Below, in pieces: positions 8,761-17,217 of a stretch of 64,000 bases of DNA. The position numbers and the translations under genes are program-made. Each line of letters starts with the position of its first letter. Position 1 is the stretch's first letter. The stretch lies in the NCBI RefSeq assembly GCF_000789235.1, contig NZ_KN525716.1, positions 2,896,100 through 2,960,099 on the forward strand. Reading direction: 5' to 3'. Under the pieces are notes generated by a model. That model was given only the letters and a program-made list of their open reading frames with translations. It searched no databases and had not been told where the DNA came from. Source of the stretch: Wocania ichthyoenteri Th78. Its GTDB lineage: Bacteria > Bacteroidota > Bacteroidia > Flavobacteriales > Flavobacteriaceae.

Positions 8761-8809
8761 TGTTAGTTGTTAGTTGTTAGTTGTTAGTTGTTAGTTGTTA
8801 GTTGTTGGT
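8761..8809. repeat. Tandem heptamer array (TGTTAGT)n
   Basis: Six perfect copies of TGTTAGT (8761-8802) and one variant TGTTGGT (8803-8809) lie in the 93-bp gap between moxR and the DUF58 gene. They end 3 bp from the TTG start codon, so they occupy the place of the ribosome-binding region. Copy-number slippage would change leader length by 7 nt steps. Confidence 0.9.
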
Positions 8810-8850
8810 ATGGTGTGACTGCAAACTGCTCACTGAATACTGCCAACTTT

Positions 8851-9921
8851 TTACCTCGGTATCTCAACAGTTTCAATAATTTGTTTAATAATTTGTTTGC
8901 TAGATACACCTTCCATTTCGCGTTCTGGAGTTACAATAACCCTGTGGTGCAATACAGGAATTGCAGCTCGCTTGATATCTTCTGGTGTAACAAAATCACG
9001 ACCAGACATTGCTGCAAAAGCTTTACTGGATTTAAGTATAGCTATGGATGCTCTTGGTGATGCTCCCAAGTATAAGAAGCGATTACTTCGTGTGGCTACA
9101 ATAAGTTCTGCGATGTATTTTAGTAAATGTGCTTCAACTAAAATTTGAGTTACTAAATTTTGATACTCAGAAATTTGTTTGGCTGTTAAAAAAGACGAAA
9201 TAGTTTCTGTTTTCTCAGTATCTCTTAATTTATGCTCTCTGGAAAGGATTTCTATTTCTTCATTTAAATTTGGATAATCCACATCGATTTTAAACAAAAA
9301 TCGATCTAATTGTGCTTCGGGCAAACGGTATGTGCCTTCTTGCTCAATAGGGTTTTGAGTTGCTAAAACCATAAACGGGGAATCTAATTTATACTTGTTG
9401 CCATCAATAGTTATTTGTTGTTCTTCCATCACTTCAAACAAAGCCGCTTGTGTTTTGGCTGGGGCTCTGTTAATTTCGTCTATTAAAATCATATTAGAAA
9501 AAATAGGACCTTTTTTAAACTCGAATTCGGAGTCTTTTAAATTAAAAACAGAGGTTCCTAAAATATCACTCGGCATTAAATCTGGTGTGAATTGAATACG
9601 GCTAAAACCAACACTTAAAGATTTGGCTAACAGTTTTGCGGTAATGGTTTTTGCAACACCGGGAACGCCTTCGATAAGCGAATGCCCTTTGGCTAAAAGT
9701 GATGCGATTAACATGTCTACCATATCTTTTTGCCCCACGATAACTTTACCGATTTCCTGTTTTATTTTTTCAACACTACTTTGTAGTTCAGATAAATCTA
9801 ATCGATTTTTAAATTGCAAATTGTTTTCGTCTTGAAGTGCGCTATCATCAATTGATGATACTACATTTTCTGATTTTGGCATGAAATTTTGATGGTCTTT
9901 TTCTTCTTTATTTTCGTCCAT
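8851..9921 (-). CDS. MoxR-family AAA+ ATPase
   Basis: A 356-residue cytosolic AAA+ ATPase of the MoxR group, thought to act as a chaperone for membrane-bound vWA/DUF58 proteins. Walker A is GVPGVAKT at residues 85-92; Walker B is ILIDE ending Asp148-Glu149, followed by the MoxR signature NRAPAKTQAALFEVMEE. Sensor motif ATQNPIEQEGTYRLPEAQLDRF follows, and the lid contains GASPRASIA. The first 35 residues are an acidic, low-complexity extension. It lies 2 bp downstream of the DUF4350 gene and upstream of DUF58 in one operon. Confidence 0.95.
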   Translation of the reverse strand: MDENKEEKDHQNFMPKSENVVSSIDDSALQDENNLQFKNRLDLSELQSSVEKIKQEIGKVIVGQKDMVDMLIASLLAKGHSLIEGVPGVAKTITAKLLAKSLSVGFSRIQFTPDLMPSDILGTSVFNLKDSEFEFKKGPIFSNMILIDEINRAPAKTQAALFEVMEEQQITIDGNKYKLDSPFMVLATQNPIEQEGTYRLPEAQLDRFLFKIDVDYPNLNEEIEILSREHKLRDTEKTETISSFLTAKQISEYQNLVTQILVEAHLLKYIAELIVATRSNRFLYLGASPRASIAILKSSKAFAAMSGRDFVTPEDIKRAAIPVLHHRVIVTPEREMEGVSSKQIIKQIIETVEIPR

Positions 9922-9923
9922 AA

Positions 9924-11129
9924 TTATTTTAAATAAAAAGCTTCGATTAGCTTGTTCAATTTTATTAGGTTTTCTTCAAAAAACTCATTTTTAGTTCGTA
10001 ACCAATTTATATAATCAATTAGTCTTTTAATATCTTCTTTTTTCTTTCCTGTTTTCGATGTTAATTTTACTATAAATTCTTCATTTAAAACAGAAGTATC
10101 TATATTAAAATCGGTTCTAATACGTTCAAAAAAGTACGTTATTTTTTTATCTATTAAGTTTTTATGATTTTGAGTTTCGAAATATAAATTAGAAATTGTT
10201 TTAACAAAAGCTACAGTAGTATTCTGCAAAGGTTTTATAATTTTAATAATGCGTTGTCGTCGTTTTGCGTTAAAAACCATAAATAAAAGACCAAAAATTA
10301 AAGCGGTGTACCACGCCCATTTAAAGGACAATTGCTCTAAAAACCAACTGAGATTCGATTCTTTTTCAACATTACCATCGTACCCTGTTTGTATTTTTGT
10401 GTACGAATCAAAATACACATCCTTTTCCGGTAAATAGGATATTACACCTTCAGCATATTTGTATCTATTGTCTTTTAAAAGATTATAATTAGTAAAGGCT
10501 TTAGGCTCTAAATGCAGGTATATTTTACCTTTTCCAAAAGGTGCTTCAATAAAATTCACGTGTTTGTAATCAGTTTTAGAATGCCCTAAAACTTTATAAT
10601 TTATGGTATCAAACTTTGAAAAATAGTTGTCGCCTTCGTTTTTATCGATAGCAATATCATTTATATCCAAATATTTTAAAGATTGATATGAGACACTGTC
10701 TGTTGTGTTTTCAATGTATTCAATACTAATATTTAAGGTGTCGTGAATTTTTTGAGTGAAGTAATAATCTGAAATAAAAAGTGTGTTTCCGGAATCAACA
10801 AAATGTAATAATTCATCTATTGAATCATCTTCTAAATAATCTGAATTTCCTATAATCACAAAATTACCTTCAGCAATATGATCGCCGTAACTGTCTTCAG
10901 AATGTGCTTTTAAATAACTGGCAGGTTGGTGATAAACCGTTCTTACTTTATGATTTTTAAAAAGGCTAGGTAATTCTTTATAAAAAACACTTACACCGTA
11001 AGGTTTGTTGCTTTTTTCGTTAAAAGATTCTTCCCAATCAACTGTTCGTGTAGATTTTATACCAAAAGTAATTGCTGCTGTGACGATTAAAGCGGCAATA
11101 ATAAAAATTATAGGAATTATTTTTTTCAT
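9924..11129 (-). CDS. DUF4350 domain-containing membrane protein
   Basis: About 401 residues. An N-terminal membrane anchor (IIPIIFIIAALIVTAAITFG) is followed by a DUF4350 extracytoplasmic domain with the GVSVFYKELPSLF opening and a GNSDYLEDDSIDELLHFVDSGNTLFI segment. A second helix lies near residue 270 (WAWYTALIFGLLFMVF), followed by a basic cytosolic tail. Function unknown; a fixed member of the MoxR/DUF58 cluster in Bacteroidota. I choose ATG 11129, which overlaps the upstream TGA by one base; a GTG at 11132 is the alternative. Confidence 0.88.
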   Translation of the reverse strand: MKKIIPIIFIIAALIVTAAITFGIKSTRTVDWEESFNEKSNKPYGVSVFYKELPSLFKNHKVRTVYHQPASYLKAHSEDSYGDHIAEGNFVIIGNSDYLEDDSIDELLHFVDSGNTLFISDYYFTQKIHDTLNISIEYIENTTDSVSYQSLKYLDINDIAIDKNEGDNYFSKFDTINYKVLGHSKTDYKHVNFIEAPFGKGKIYLHLEPKAFTNYNLLKDNRYKYAEGVISYLPEKDVYFDSYTKIQTGYDGNVEKESNLSWFLEQLSFKWAWYTALIFGLLFMVFNAKRRQRIIKIIKPLQNTTVAFVKTISNLYFETQNHKNLIDKKITYFFERIRTDFNIDTSVLNEEFIVKLTSKTGKKKEDIKRLIDYINWLRTKNEFFEENLIKLNKLIEAFYLK

Positions 11130-11854
11130 CACTTTACCTGGTTTAAAAGGGTTGAAAAATGATGCCTCGCTTTGTTGTACTTCTCCTTATTTAAAGGGAA
11201 TTCGCCATACCAAATGTAATTGTATAAATAGGAAGCGTATGCAAATTTTTTGCTGAAAGGTTTGTTGTTTATTTCATTTAAATATTCTACATTGGTTTTA
11301 TCGTCCTCAAAAATTATATGATTTTTTAAGCTTAAATGTTTTAAAACAAGCAAGTAATAATACCGAATGGCAAGCCTAAAATCATTGTCTTTTTCAGCAT
11401 TACTTATTAACGTATTAATATCAGCGTTTTCAATGTTTTCAGCAGTAATCTCTTCGTAATTATTAAGGGGTCTATTTTGTTTGGTTGAGAACAAACCAGC
11501 ACCACCTTCGTTAAGTAAAATGTAAACCAAATATATTACGGCAATTGCCAATGCTAAATAAAATAACCAAGCAAAAGGGCCAAGGTTAATGCTGAAACTA
11601 TCAGTGTTATTTCTCTCTTTTTGTACTGGTCTTCCGTTTTTATAATCTTCATATTTGCCCGAACCACTTGTAGTTTGGTTTACAACCTCTTTACCTTCGT
11701 AATTATACTTTCTGCTGGAATAGCGTGATTTAAAATCATCGTCAAATTTTCGAACTTGCTCAGGTTCTTGAAAATTAGTAACACCAAAAACCGTTTTAGA
11801 ATTTGCAAAAACGAAAAGCAAGAAAACAACAATATGTAATGGTATAATTTTCAA
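11129..11854 (-). CDS. DUF4129 domain-containing membrane protein
   Basis: A 241-residue protein. It has a signal peptide (residues 1-24), an extracytoplasmic charged region with two Tyr-rich stretches (YSSRKYNYEG), one membrane helix near residues 92-113, and a C-terminal cytosolic DUF4129 domain. In DUF4129 the motif DFRLAIRYYYLLVLKHL is typical, followed by FAYASYLYNYIWYGEFPL. Neighbouring genes overlap by 4 bp and 1 bp, so translation is coupled. The protein is expected to work with the DUF4350, MoxR and DUF58 products at the membrane; the role of the complex is unproven. Confidence 0.88.
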   Translation of the reverse strand: MKIIPLHIVVFLLFVFANSKTVFGVTNFQEPEQVRKFDDDFKSRYSSRKYNYEGKEVVNQTTSGSGKYEDYKNGRPVQKERNNTDSFSINLGPFAWLFYLALAIAVIYLVYILLNEGGAGLFSTKQNRPLNNYEEITAENIENADINTLISNAEKDNDFRLAIRYYYLLVLKHLSLKNHIIFEDDKTNVEYLNEINNKPFSKKFAYASYLYNYIWYGEFPLNKEKYNKARHHFSTLLNQVK

Positions 11855-12840
11855 ATAGAAGATGGGTTTATAAGTGGTATATGCGTTATTTCTTTTTGCA
11901 CTTTAAAAGGATAAATTAAATAGTAGTAACTAATGATTCCGAGGGTGATTAAAATGATTCCAACCGATAGCCAATGTGGCATAATATTAGAATAACGCGT
12001 TACAAATCCTTCTAAAAAACCAGCGGAAAAAGTAAACGGAAACGTGCTTATTAAAATTTTAATACCAGTTTTAGCACCATGTTTAAAGGATGTGTATCTG
12101 GAATGCGTGCCAGGAAATAAAATACTTGCACCAAGTATTAAACCAGCGGCACACTCAATAACGATGGCAAAAATTTCCATAGCACCATGAATCCAAATAC
12201 CACGAACACTTTCCCAAAACACGTCTTCCTCGTAAAAGAAATACTGGAAAGAACCTAGCATGATACAGTTTTTAAACATAATGTAAAGGGTGCCAACACC
12301 TCCAAAAACACCTAAAACAAAGGCAATAATACCCACACGTAAATTGTTAATTGTAATGCCTATAAAGCTCCCCCAGTTGCTTCCGCTTTTATAAACTGCA
12401 ACAGGATCGCCGGCTTCAATATTTTCTAAAGACATGTTTACATAATTATCGCCTAAAACCGAACGTACAAACTCACCATCATTGGCCGCCGAAATCACGC
12501 CAATAAATGTGAAAGTAAAAAAGATGATAAAAGCGATATAAATAAATTTTCGATATTGATAACAAATTAGCGGAACTTCAGTTTTCCAAAAATCAATAAT
12601 CCTATTGCTATTTTCTCTTTTTGTTTTGTAAATTTTCTGAAACGCTTTGGCAGCTAACTGATTTAAATATACAATTACCTTACTTTTAGGGTAATAGGTT
12701 TGCGCGTAAGCTAAATCGTTAATTAAATGAATGTATTGAGAGGCAAGTTCGTCAGGATCTTTAAAGTCATTATTAAAAATGGCTTTTTCAAAACTCAACC
12801 ATTTTTCCTTATTTTGTTTGATGAATGAAACTTCCCTCAT
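11851..12840 (-). CDS. SpoIIM-like (stage II sporulation protein M) membrane protein
   Basis: A 329-residue polytopic membrane protein. It has a cytosolic helical N-terminus (MREVSFIKQNKEKWLSFE, typical of the Bacteroidota family) and then about five to six membrane helices from residue 103 on. The SpoIIM/DUF95 core is visible: NNLRVGIIAFVLGVFGGVGT and IWIHGAMEIFAIVIECAAG. The organism does not sporulate; the name reflects homology only. First gene of the five-gene operon; its ATG lies 15 bp from a 15-bp perfect inverted repeat in the leader. It is divergent from the RDD gene. Confidence 0.9.
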   Translation of the reverse strand: MREVSFIKQNKEKWLSFEKAIFNNDFKDPDELASQYIHLINDLAYAQTYYPKSKVIVYLNQLAAKAFQKIYKTKRENSNRIIDFWKTEVPLICYQYRKFIYIAFIIFFTFTFIGVISAANDGEFVRSVLGDNYVNMSLENIEAGDPVAVYKSGSNWGSFIGITINNLRVGIIAFVLGVFGGVGTLYIMFKNCIMLGSFQYFFYEEDVFWESVRGIWIHGAMEIFAIVIECAAGLILGASILFPGTHSRYTSFKHGAKTGIKILISTFPFTFSAGFLEGFVTRYSNIMPHWLSVGIILITLGIISYYYLIYPFKVQKEITHIPLINPSSI

Positions 12841-12855
12841 ATATTTTTTCTGTAA

Positions 12856-12894
12856 AAACTAAATTTTGTATCAAAAAACTACAAAATTTAGTTT
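12856..12894. promoter_or_regulatory. Perfect 15-bp inverted repeat in the spoIIM/RDD divergent control region
   Basis: AAACTAAATTTTGTA (12856-12870) and its exact reverse complement (12880-12894) flank a 9-nt loop. It lies 15 bp upstream of the SpoIIM-like gene and 102 bp upstream of the RDD gene's ATG. Each arm carries a TAAATTTTG string close to a -7 box, one in each direction. It could be an operator serving both genes or a leader hairpin of the operon. Confidence 0.6.
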
Positions 12895-12971
12895 CACCTC
12901 AATAACCAACTTTGTTAATCCATGTAATTTTTTCTTTTGTTTTTATCAATTTTCAAAATAAAAAATTCATG

Positions 12972-12979
12972 TATTTTTG
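12972..12979 (+). promoter_or_regulatory. -7 promoter element of the RDD gene (TATTTTTG)
   Basis: TATTTTTG matches TAnnTTTG and lies 17 bp before the ATG at 12997. It argues against the in-frame upstream ATG at 12937, because that start would lie upstream of the promoter. Confidence 0.55.
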
Positions 12980-12996
12980 ATAAATTAAAATATAAA

Positions 12997-13716
12997 ATGT
13001 CAGAGTTACAAATTAACACGACTCAAAATGTAAAAATAAAATTCACTGCCGTTGGTGCAGGCGAACGTTTGTTAGCATTCATCATAGATACCGCTATTAA
13101 AATCGGGTATTTATTAGTGTTGAATTGGACGTTTGGTGTTTTTGAAAATATGGATGAATGGTCTCAAATTGCCATTAATACCGTATTGAGTTTTCCAGTT
13201 ATGTTTTACACGTTGGCTTTAGAATCCCTCTTAGAAGGGCAAACCATTGGCAAACGTGTATTAAAGATTAGAGTGGTGAAAATTGACGGTTATCAGGCTT
13301 CATTAGCAGATTATGTGGTGCGTTGGTTTTTTAGAATTGTAGATGTTTACATTTTTGGCTTAGGTTTTTTTGTAATTATGTTTAGCAAAAAACAGCAACG
13401 CTTGGGAGATATGGCAGCAGGAACAGCAGTAATAGCATTAAAAGATAAAGTAAATATTAGCCATACTATTTTAGAAAATTTAAAAGAAAATTACAAACCA
13501 ACATACCCAAACGTTATTAAGTTATCAGATAACGATGCACGTATTATAAAAGACACATTTACTGTTGCAAAGGCATCTAAAGATTATCAAACACTAATAA
13601 AGTTGAGAAATAAATTAGTTGAAGTCGTTGAAATTAAAACCGTAAAGCAAAAAACAGACATTGAGTTTATCGATGTTATTTTAAAAGATTATAATTTTTA
13701 TACTCAGAATATGTAA
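12997..13716 (+). CDS. RDD family membrane protein
   Basis: About 239 residues. An RDD domain spans roughly residues 10-150 with the conserved AGERLLAFIIDTAIKIGY start (Arg/Asp positions of the family name) and the LLEGQTIGKRVLKIRVV motif, plus RLGDMAAGTAVI at the end of the membrane part. The C-terminal 90 residues are soluble and charged. RDD proteins are ion or solute transporters in some cases; substrate unknown here. I choose ATG 12997 over 12937 from the family start and the promoter. Divergent from the SpoIIM-like operon, a conserved arrangement in flavobacteria. Confidence 0.9.
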   Translation: MSELQINTTQNVKIKFTAVGAGERLLAFIIDTAIKIGYLLVLNWTFGVFENMDEWSQIAINTVLSFPVMFYTLALESLLEGQTIGKRVLKIRVVKIDGYQASLADYVVRWFFRIVDVYIFGLGFFVIMFSKKQQRLGDMAAGTAVIALKDKVNISHTILENLKENYKPTYPNVIKLSDNDARIIKDTFTVAKASKDYQTLIKLRNKLVEVVEIKTVKQKTDIEFIDVILKDYNFYTQNM

Positions 13717-13761
13717 GTAGAGAAACCATTTTTGTTTTGCAAAAATGGTGTGAATCGCTTA

Positions 13762-13780
13762 CCCTGAGCATAGCCGAAGG
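13762..13780. repeat. Dispersed intergenic repeat (CTGAGC-TAG--GAAG)
   Basis: CCCTGAGCATAGCCGAAGG resembles the CTGAGCGTAGTTGAAG string at 33401-33416. It lies in the gap between the RDD and TRIC genes. Similar strings are common in flavobacterial intergenic regions (recollection); function unknown. Confidence 0.45.
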
Positions 13781-13800
13781 ATCTTTTTAAAACTAAAATA

Positions 13801-13831
13801 ACATCATGCTGAAACAAGTTCAGCATGATGT
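13801..13831. repeat. 13-bp perfect hairpin repeat overlapping the upstream edge of the TRIC gene
   Basis: ACATCATGCTGAA, loop ACAAG, TTCAGCATGATGT: a perfect 13-bp stem. It shares its core with the sequence at 46-66. It contains the ATG at 13825 that would otherwise be a possible start of the next gene, so that start is unlikely. Confidence 0.7.
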
Positions 13832-13845
13832 TTAAAAGAAACATT

Positions 13846-14448
13846 ATGTTCTACACCATAGATATATTAGGAACTATAGCATTTGCTATTTCTGGCGTAC
13901 TCGTTGCCATTAGCAAAAAAATGGATTTATTTGGCATTCTAATCATTGCTTTTGTAACCGCAGTTGGTGGTGGTACACTTCGCGATATGCTTATAGGTAA
14001 TACGCCTGTAAGCTGGATGAAAGACATAAACTATACCTACGTTATTTTAGCTACAACCGTAGTTACTATAGTTATAAAAAGTAAAATCGACTATTTGCGT
14101 ACCTCGTTATTTTTATTTGATACCATTGGTATTGGTTTGTACACCGTTGTTGGTGTAGAAAAAGGAATCTCTGCAGGATTGGATCCCATTATTTGTATTG
14201 CTCTTGGAACTATATCAGCGTGTTTTGGAGGCGTAATTCGAGATATTTTATGTAACGAAATTCCTGTGATTTTTAGAAAAGAAATTTATGCAACTGCATG
14301 TATATTAGGGGGCTTATCGTATTTTTTAATACGAAAACTACCGCTAGATGATAACCTTGTGTTTGTAATTGCAGGTAGTGTAGTAATTGTTACAAGATTA
14401 ATTGCAGTTATATTTAAAATTGCGTTACCAACTATTTATAAAGATTAA
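13846..14448 (+). CDS. TRIC-type cation channel (UPF0126/YicG) family protein
   Basis: A membrane protein of about 200 residues with seven predicted helices, made of two inverted structural repeats. Each repeat carries the family's glycine-rich motif: VGGGTLRDMLIG and CFGGVIRDILCNE. Prokaryotic TRIC channels form trimers conducting K+ and Na+. The sequence also shows the start FYTIDILGTIAFAISGVLVA, typical of the family. I choose ATG 13846. The ATG at 13825 adds MMFKRNI from inside a hairpin repeat. The gene appears monocistronic. Confidence 0.88.
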   Translation: MFYTIDILGTIAFAISGVLVAISKKMDLFGILIIAFVTAVGGGTLRDMLIGNTPVSWMKDINYTYVILATTVVTIVIKSKIDYLRTSLFLFDTIGIGLYTVVGVEKGISAGLDPIICIALGTISACFGGVIRDILCNEIPVIFRKEIYATACILGGLSYFLIRKLPLDDNLVFVIAGSVVIVTRLIAVIFKIALPTIYKD

Positions 14449-14455
14449 TTTATTT

Positions 14456-14500
14456 TGGGCTTTGCTCCTAAGCGGAGTCGAAAGGTTTCAATCCCTAATG
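14456..14500. repeat. Truncated member of the GGGCGTT/CCCTAACG repeat family
   Basis: GGGCTTT near the start and TTTCAATCCCTAATGC at the end match blocks of the elements at 2477-2575 and 49473-49547. Inside is a CTCC/GGAG mini-hairpin. It fills the gap between the convergent TRIC and cyclophilin genes, where it may also act as a terminator. Confidence 0.5.
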
Positions 14501-15205
14501 CTAATCAATAATTTCAACATTTCTAATATAGATGTTTTTATCGGGCCAATCACCATCATCAGTTTCAACTCCAGCAATTTTATCTACAACATCCATACCT
14601 TTTATAACTTTACCAAAAACAGTATAATCGCCATCTAAAAAATGTGCACCACCTTTTTGTGTTACAATAAAAAATTCAAAAGGAGATGCTAATTTATGCG
14701 GATTATCAATTTCGCCACTTGGCATCGAAATAACACCACGATCATGTTTAAAACCACGTTTTGTGTCAGTTGGCAATAAGTATTTGCCGATTTCGGCCCG
14801 TTTTCTAGCTGTTTTTCTATCATCACTATTACCACCTTGCGCAATAAAATTATCGATAACACGATAAAATTGAGTACCATTAAAATATTTTTGCTTTGTT
14901 AAAAAAATAAAGTTGGAGCGGTGGTATAAGGTTTCGTTAAACAATAAAATATCAATAGTTCCAAAATCGGTTGTAATTTGCACTTTGTTTTCTTTATGTT
15001 GCTTGTTGTATTCTTGAAAAAAATACATCGCATTTTTATCATTTAGTTTCGGGAATTCTCGCTTAGTTTTTTTAACAACATCCTTTACTTTCTCTTTCTT
15101 TTCAAATTTGGCTTTAAGATTTTCGTTGACCTTATTCTTGTTGGTTTTTTTATTTTTACAACTAAGAAATAAAAAGAAAACACTAAACAATAAAATGTAC
15201 CTCAT
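14501..15205 (-). CDS. Cyclophilin-type peptidyl-prolyl isomerase, lipoprotein
   Basis: A 234-residue lipoprotein (lipobox LFLSC, Cys16) with a Lys-rich linker of about 50 residues and a cyclophilin domain from about residue 75. Recognisable blocks are FGTIDILLFNET, NGTQFYRVIDNFIAQGG (with the catalytic-site Phe-Tyr-Arg), HDRGVISMP, SPFEFFIVTQKGGAHFLDG and YTVFGKVIKGMDVVDKI. It catalyses cis-trans isomerisation at prolines, here in the periplasm or on a membrane. Active-site Arg and the SxFFI segment are retained, so activity is likely. Transcribed alone. Confidence 0.92.
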   Translation of the reverse strand: MRYILLFSVFFLFLSCKNKKTNKNKVNENLKAKFEKKEKVKDVVKKTKREFPKLNDKNAMYFFQEYNKQHKENKVQITTDFGTIDILLFNETLYHRSNFIFLTKQKYFNGTQFYRVIDNFIAQGGNSDDRKTARKRAEIGKYLLPTDTKRGFKHDRGVISMPSGEIDNPHKLASPFEFFIVTQKGGAHFLDGDYTVFGKVIKGMDVVDKIAGVETDDGDWPDKNIYIRNVEIID

Positions 15206-15262
15206 AAATAAGTTTTCATGTCGTTTTTAAAAATAATGCAGGTTTTTTCACTACAAAAAGTG

Positions 15263-15862
15263 CTATCTATTATCCTTTTTAACTATGTTACCCAGCAAAA
15301 GAAATAAAATATTATGCACTTTTTCTTTGGCTTTTTTTCTAATAATTGAATAAGCCTTAGTAATATGTGCTTCAACAGATTTAATAGAAATATTCAGATA
15401 CTCAGCTATTTCAATATTGCTTAACCCTTCTTTTTTACTTAATAAAAATGTTTTCCTACATTTTTTAGGTAAGTTATCTATTTCTTTATTAATAAAGGCA
15501 ATTCTTTTTTTCAATAGTTCTTGGTTACTTTCTTGTATTGTTTCGTCTAAAGCTTCAATATAAGCTTGTTCTAAAACCGAGATAGATCTGTTTTTATGGT
15601 ATTGATTAATAAATTCATTATAGACAGACTTGTATAAAAAGTTTTGCACAGAATATTTCTCATTGAGTTTTGACCTAAACTCCCAAGTTTTTAAAAAAAC
15701 ATTTTGAATAATATCTTTAGACATGGCATCATCATTCGTTAAACTATATGCATAAACAAATAACTTATTATAAAACTCATCTATCAAATATGCATAAGCT
15801 TTTTCATCTCCAAGAACAAGGTGTTTTACTAAAGTAGTAGCATTCTGAAAATTAATATCCAT
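15263..15862 (-). CDS. FecI-type ECF sigma factor of the sulfatase locus
   Basis: A 199-residue ECF sigma factor. Region 2 spans about residues 20-90 (DEFYNKLFVYAYSL, then QNVFLKTWEFRSK), and region 4 about 125-180 (LPKKCRKTFLLSKKEGLSNIEIAEYLNISIKSVEAHI). This is the Bacteroidota FecI subgroup that pairs with FecR and TonB receptors. The matching fecR gene is divergent (start 15996), whereas most such pairs are co-directional. A hydrophobic, basic tail (NILFLLLGNIVKK) follows region 4. Inferred target: the susC promoter. Confidence 0.9.
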   Translation of the reverse strand: MDINFQNATTLVKHLVLGDEKAYAYLIDEFYNKLFVYAYSLTNDDAMSKDIIQNVFLKTWEFRSKLNEKYSVQNFLYKSVYNEFINQYHKNRSISVLEQAYIEALDETIQESNQELLKKRIAFINKEIDNLPKKCRKTFLLSKKEGLSNIEIAEYLNISIKSVEAHITKAYSIIRKKAKEKVHNILFLLLGNIVKKDNR

Positions 15863-15995
15863 ATAATACGTGTAACTTTTTCAAGTAATATGAACAAAGA
15901 TGTAAAAAAAACTCGGCTTGATATTGTTTTTTTATAAAAAAAAGTTAGGGTTTTTAAAATTGGCTTTGTAATATATACATACACATTTTAATTAC

Positions 15996-17168
15996 ATGAC
16001 TCCAATTAAAAGCAAAACTGAAAATCTTATTGTTAAGTACATTAGCAAATCTGCTACTGCTAAAGATTTAGATGAACTCATCCTTTGGGTTGATAATGCT
16101 GATAACCTTAAAACATTTAAAGCATACGTAAAAGACCATTATGCGATAAACTTTAGCATGATGAACATTAATAATCGCTCGGATAAGGATAGAATTCTTC
16201 AAGAGATTAAAAAAGAAAAGAAAAGGCTTTATCAAAATAGATTTAAATCACTTTACAAGTATGCCGCAGCAATTCTTTTATTTATAGGTGTTGGGTATTT
16301 CATTCAAAAACAGTTTTTTACAAAGAATAGTGAAATTATTATTTCTGAAGAAAAAATAACACTCCAACTAGAAAACGGTAATATTGAAATTTTAAATGAA
16401 GATGGCTCCTCGCAAGTAGTTGATGTTAATGGAAATATTATTGGGCGTCAAGAAGGAGCACAGTTAACGTATGCCAACGAAACTGAAACTGAAGATAATA
16501 CATTAAAATATAATACACTATCAGTGCCATATGGTAAACGGTTTGATGTAACGCTTTCTGATGGTACTCATGTGCATTTAAATGCAGGTACAACATTTAA
16601 ATATCCAATAAAGTTTATTAAAGGTTTAAGTCGTAAAGTCTTTTTAATCACAGGGGAGGCTTATTTTGATGTTACGAAAGACGAAAACCACCCGTTTATA
16701 GCCAATACAGATAATATAAATATTCGTGTTTTAGGCACGAAATTTAACATTTCATCTTACAAAGAAGAAAGTCAAATAAATACAGTGTTAGTAGAGGGAT
16801 CTGTAAGCATCTTAAAAGATGGAGAAACATATAATGCGTCATCCTCAACTGTTTTGCCTATAGAGCATATGGCTACTTGGAACAAAAAAGGTGAAAAGTT
16901 AGTAATAACAGAAACAGAGGTTGAAGATCATATTGCATGGATAGAAGGGAGACTCATACTTAATGAAGTACCTTTTAATACTATCATGAAAAAGTTAGAG
17001 CGTCAATATGATGTCACTTTTGTTAATAATAATAAGGTATTAGAAAGTAGGGTGTTTACTGCTCGATTTGATATTGAAGATATTAATCAAGTTATGACCA
17101 GTTTAAGTGAAGCAGCAAATTTTATTTATAGAATAAATAACAATAATCAAATAATTATTAATCCATAA
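15996..17168 (+). CDS. FecR-type anti-sigma / signal transducer
   Basis: A 390-residue single-pass inner-membrane protein. The cytosolic N-terminal 85 residues would bind the sigma factor. The membrane helix is near residues 86-107 (YAAAILLFIGVGYFI). The periplasmic part has a FecR domain (VPYGKRFDVTLSDGTHVHLNAGT, then GEAYFDVTKDENHPF and VLVEGSVSIL) and a C-terminal DUF4974 domain (WIEGRLILNEVPFNTIMKKL). It relays the state of the SusC receptor's STN domain to the FecI-type sigma encoded divergently at 15263-15862. Start ATG 15996, 133 bp from the sigma gene. Confidence 0.93.
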   Translation: MTPIKSKTENLIVKYISKSATAKDLDELILWVDNADNLKTFKAYVKDHYAINFSMMNINNRSDKDRILQEIKKEKKRLYQNRFKSLYKYAAAILLFIGVGYFIQKQFFTKNSEIIISEEKITLQLENGNIEILNEDGSSQVVDVNGNIIGRQEGAQLTYANETETEDNTLKYNTLSVPYGKRFDVTLSDGTHVHLNAGTTFKYPIKFIKGLSRKVFLITGEAYFDVTKDENHPFIANTDNINIRVLGTKFNISSYKEESQINTVLVEGSVSILKDGETYNASSSTVLPIEHMATWNKKGEKLVITETEVEDHIAWIEGRLILNEVPFNTIMKKLERQYDVTFVNNNKVLESRVFTARFDIEDINQVMTSLSEAANFIYRINNNNQIIINP

Positions 17169-17217
17169 ACACAAGTTATATGACAAGAAACTAACATTAA
17201 TTTCAATCCAAAACAAG

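Noticed and set aside
8761-8809. Tandem repeat as a CRISPR array
   Set aside because: The units are 7 nt and adjacent, with no spacers, and no cas genes are present.
12937-12996. Longer RDD protein starting at ATG 12937
   Set aside because: The extra 20 residues are not family-like and overlap the promoter element at 12972-12979.
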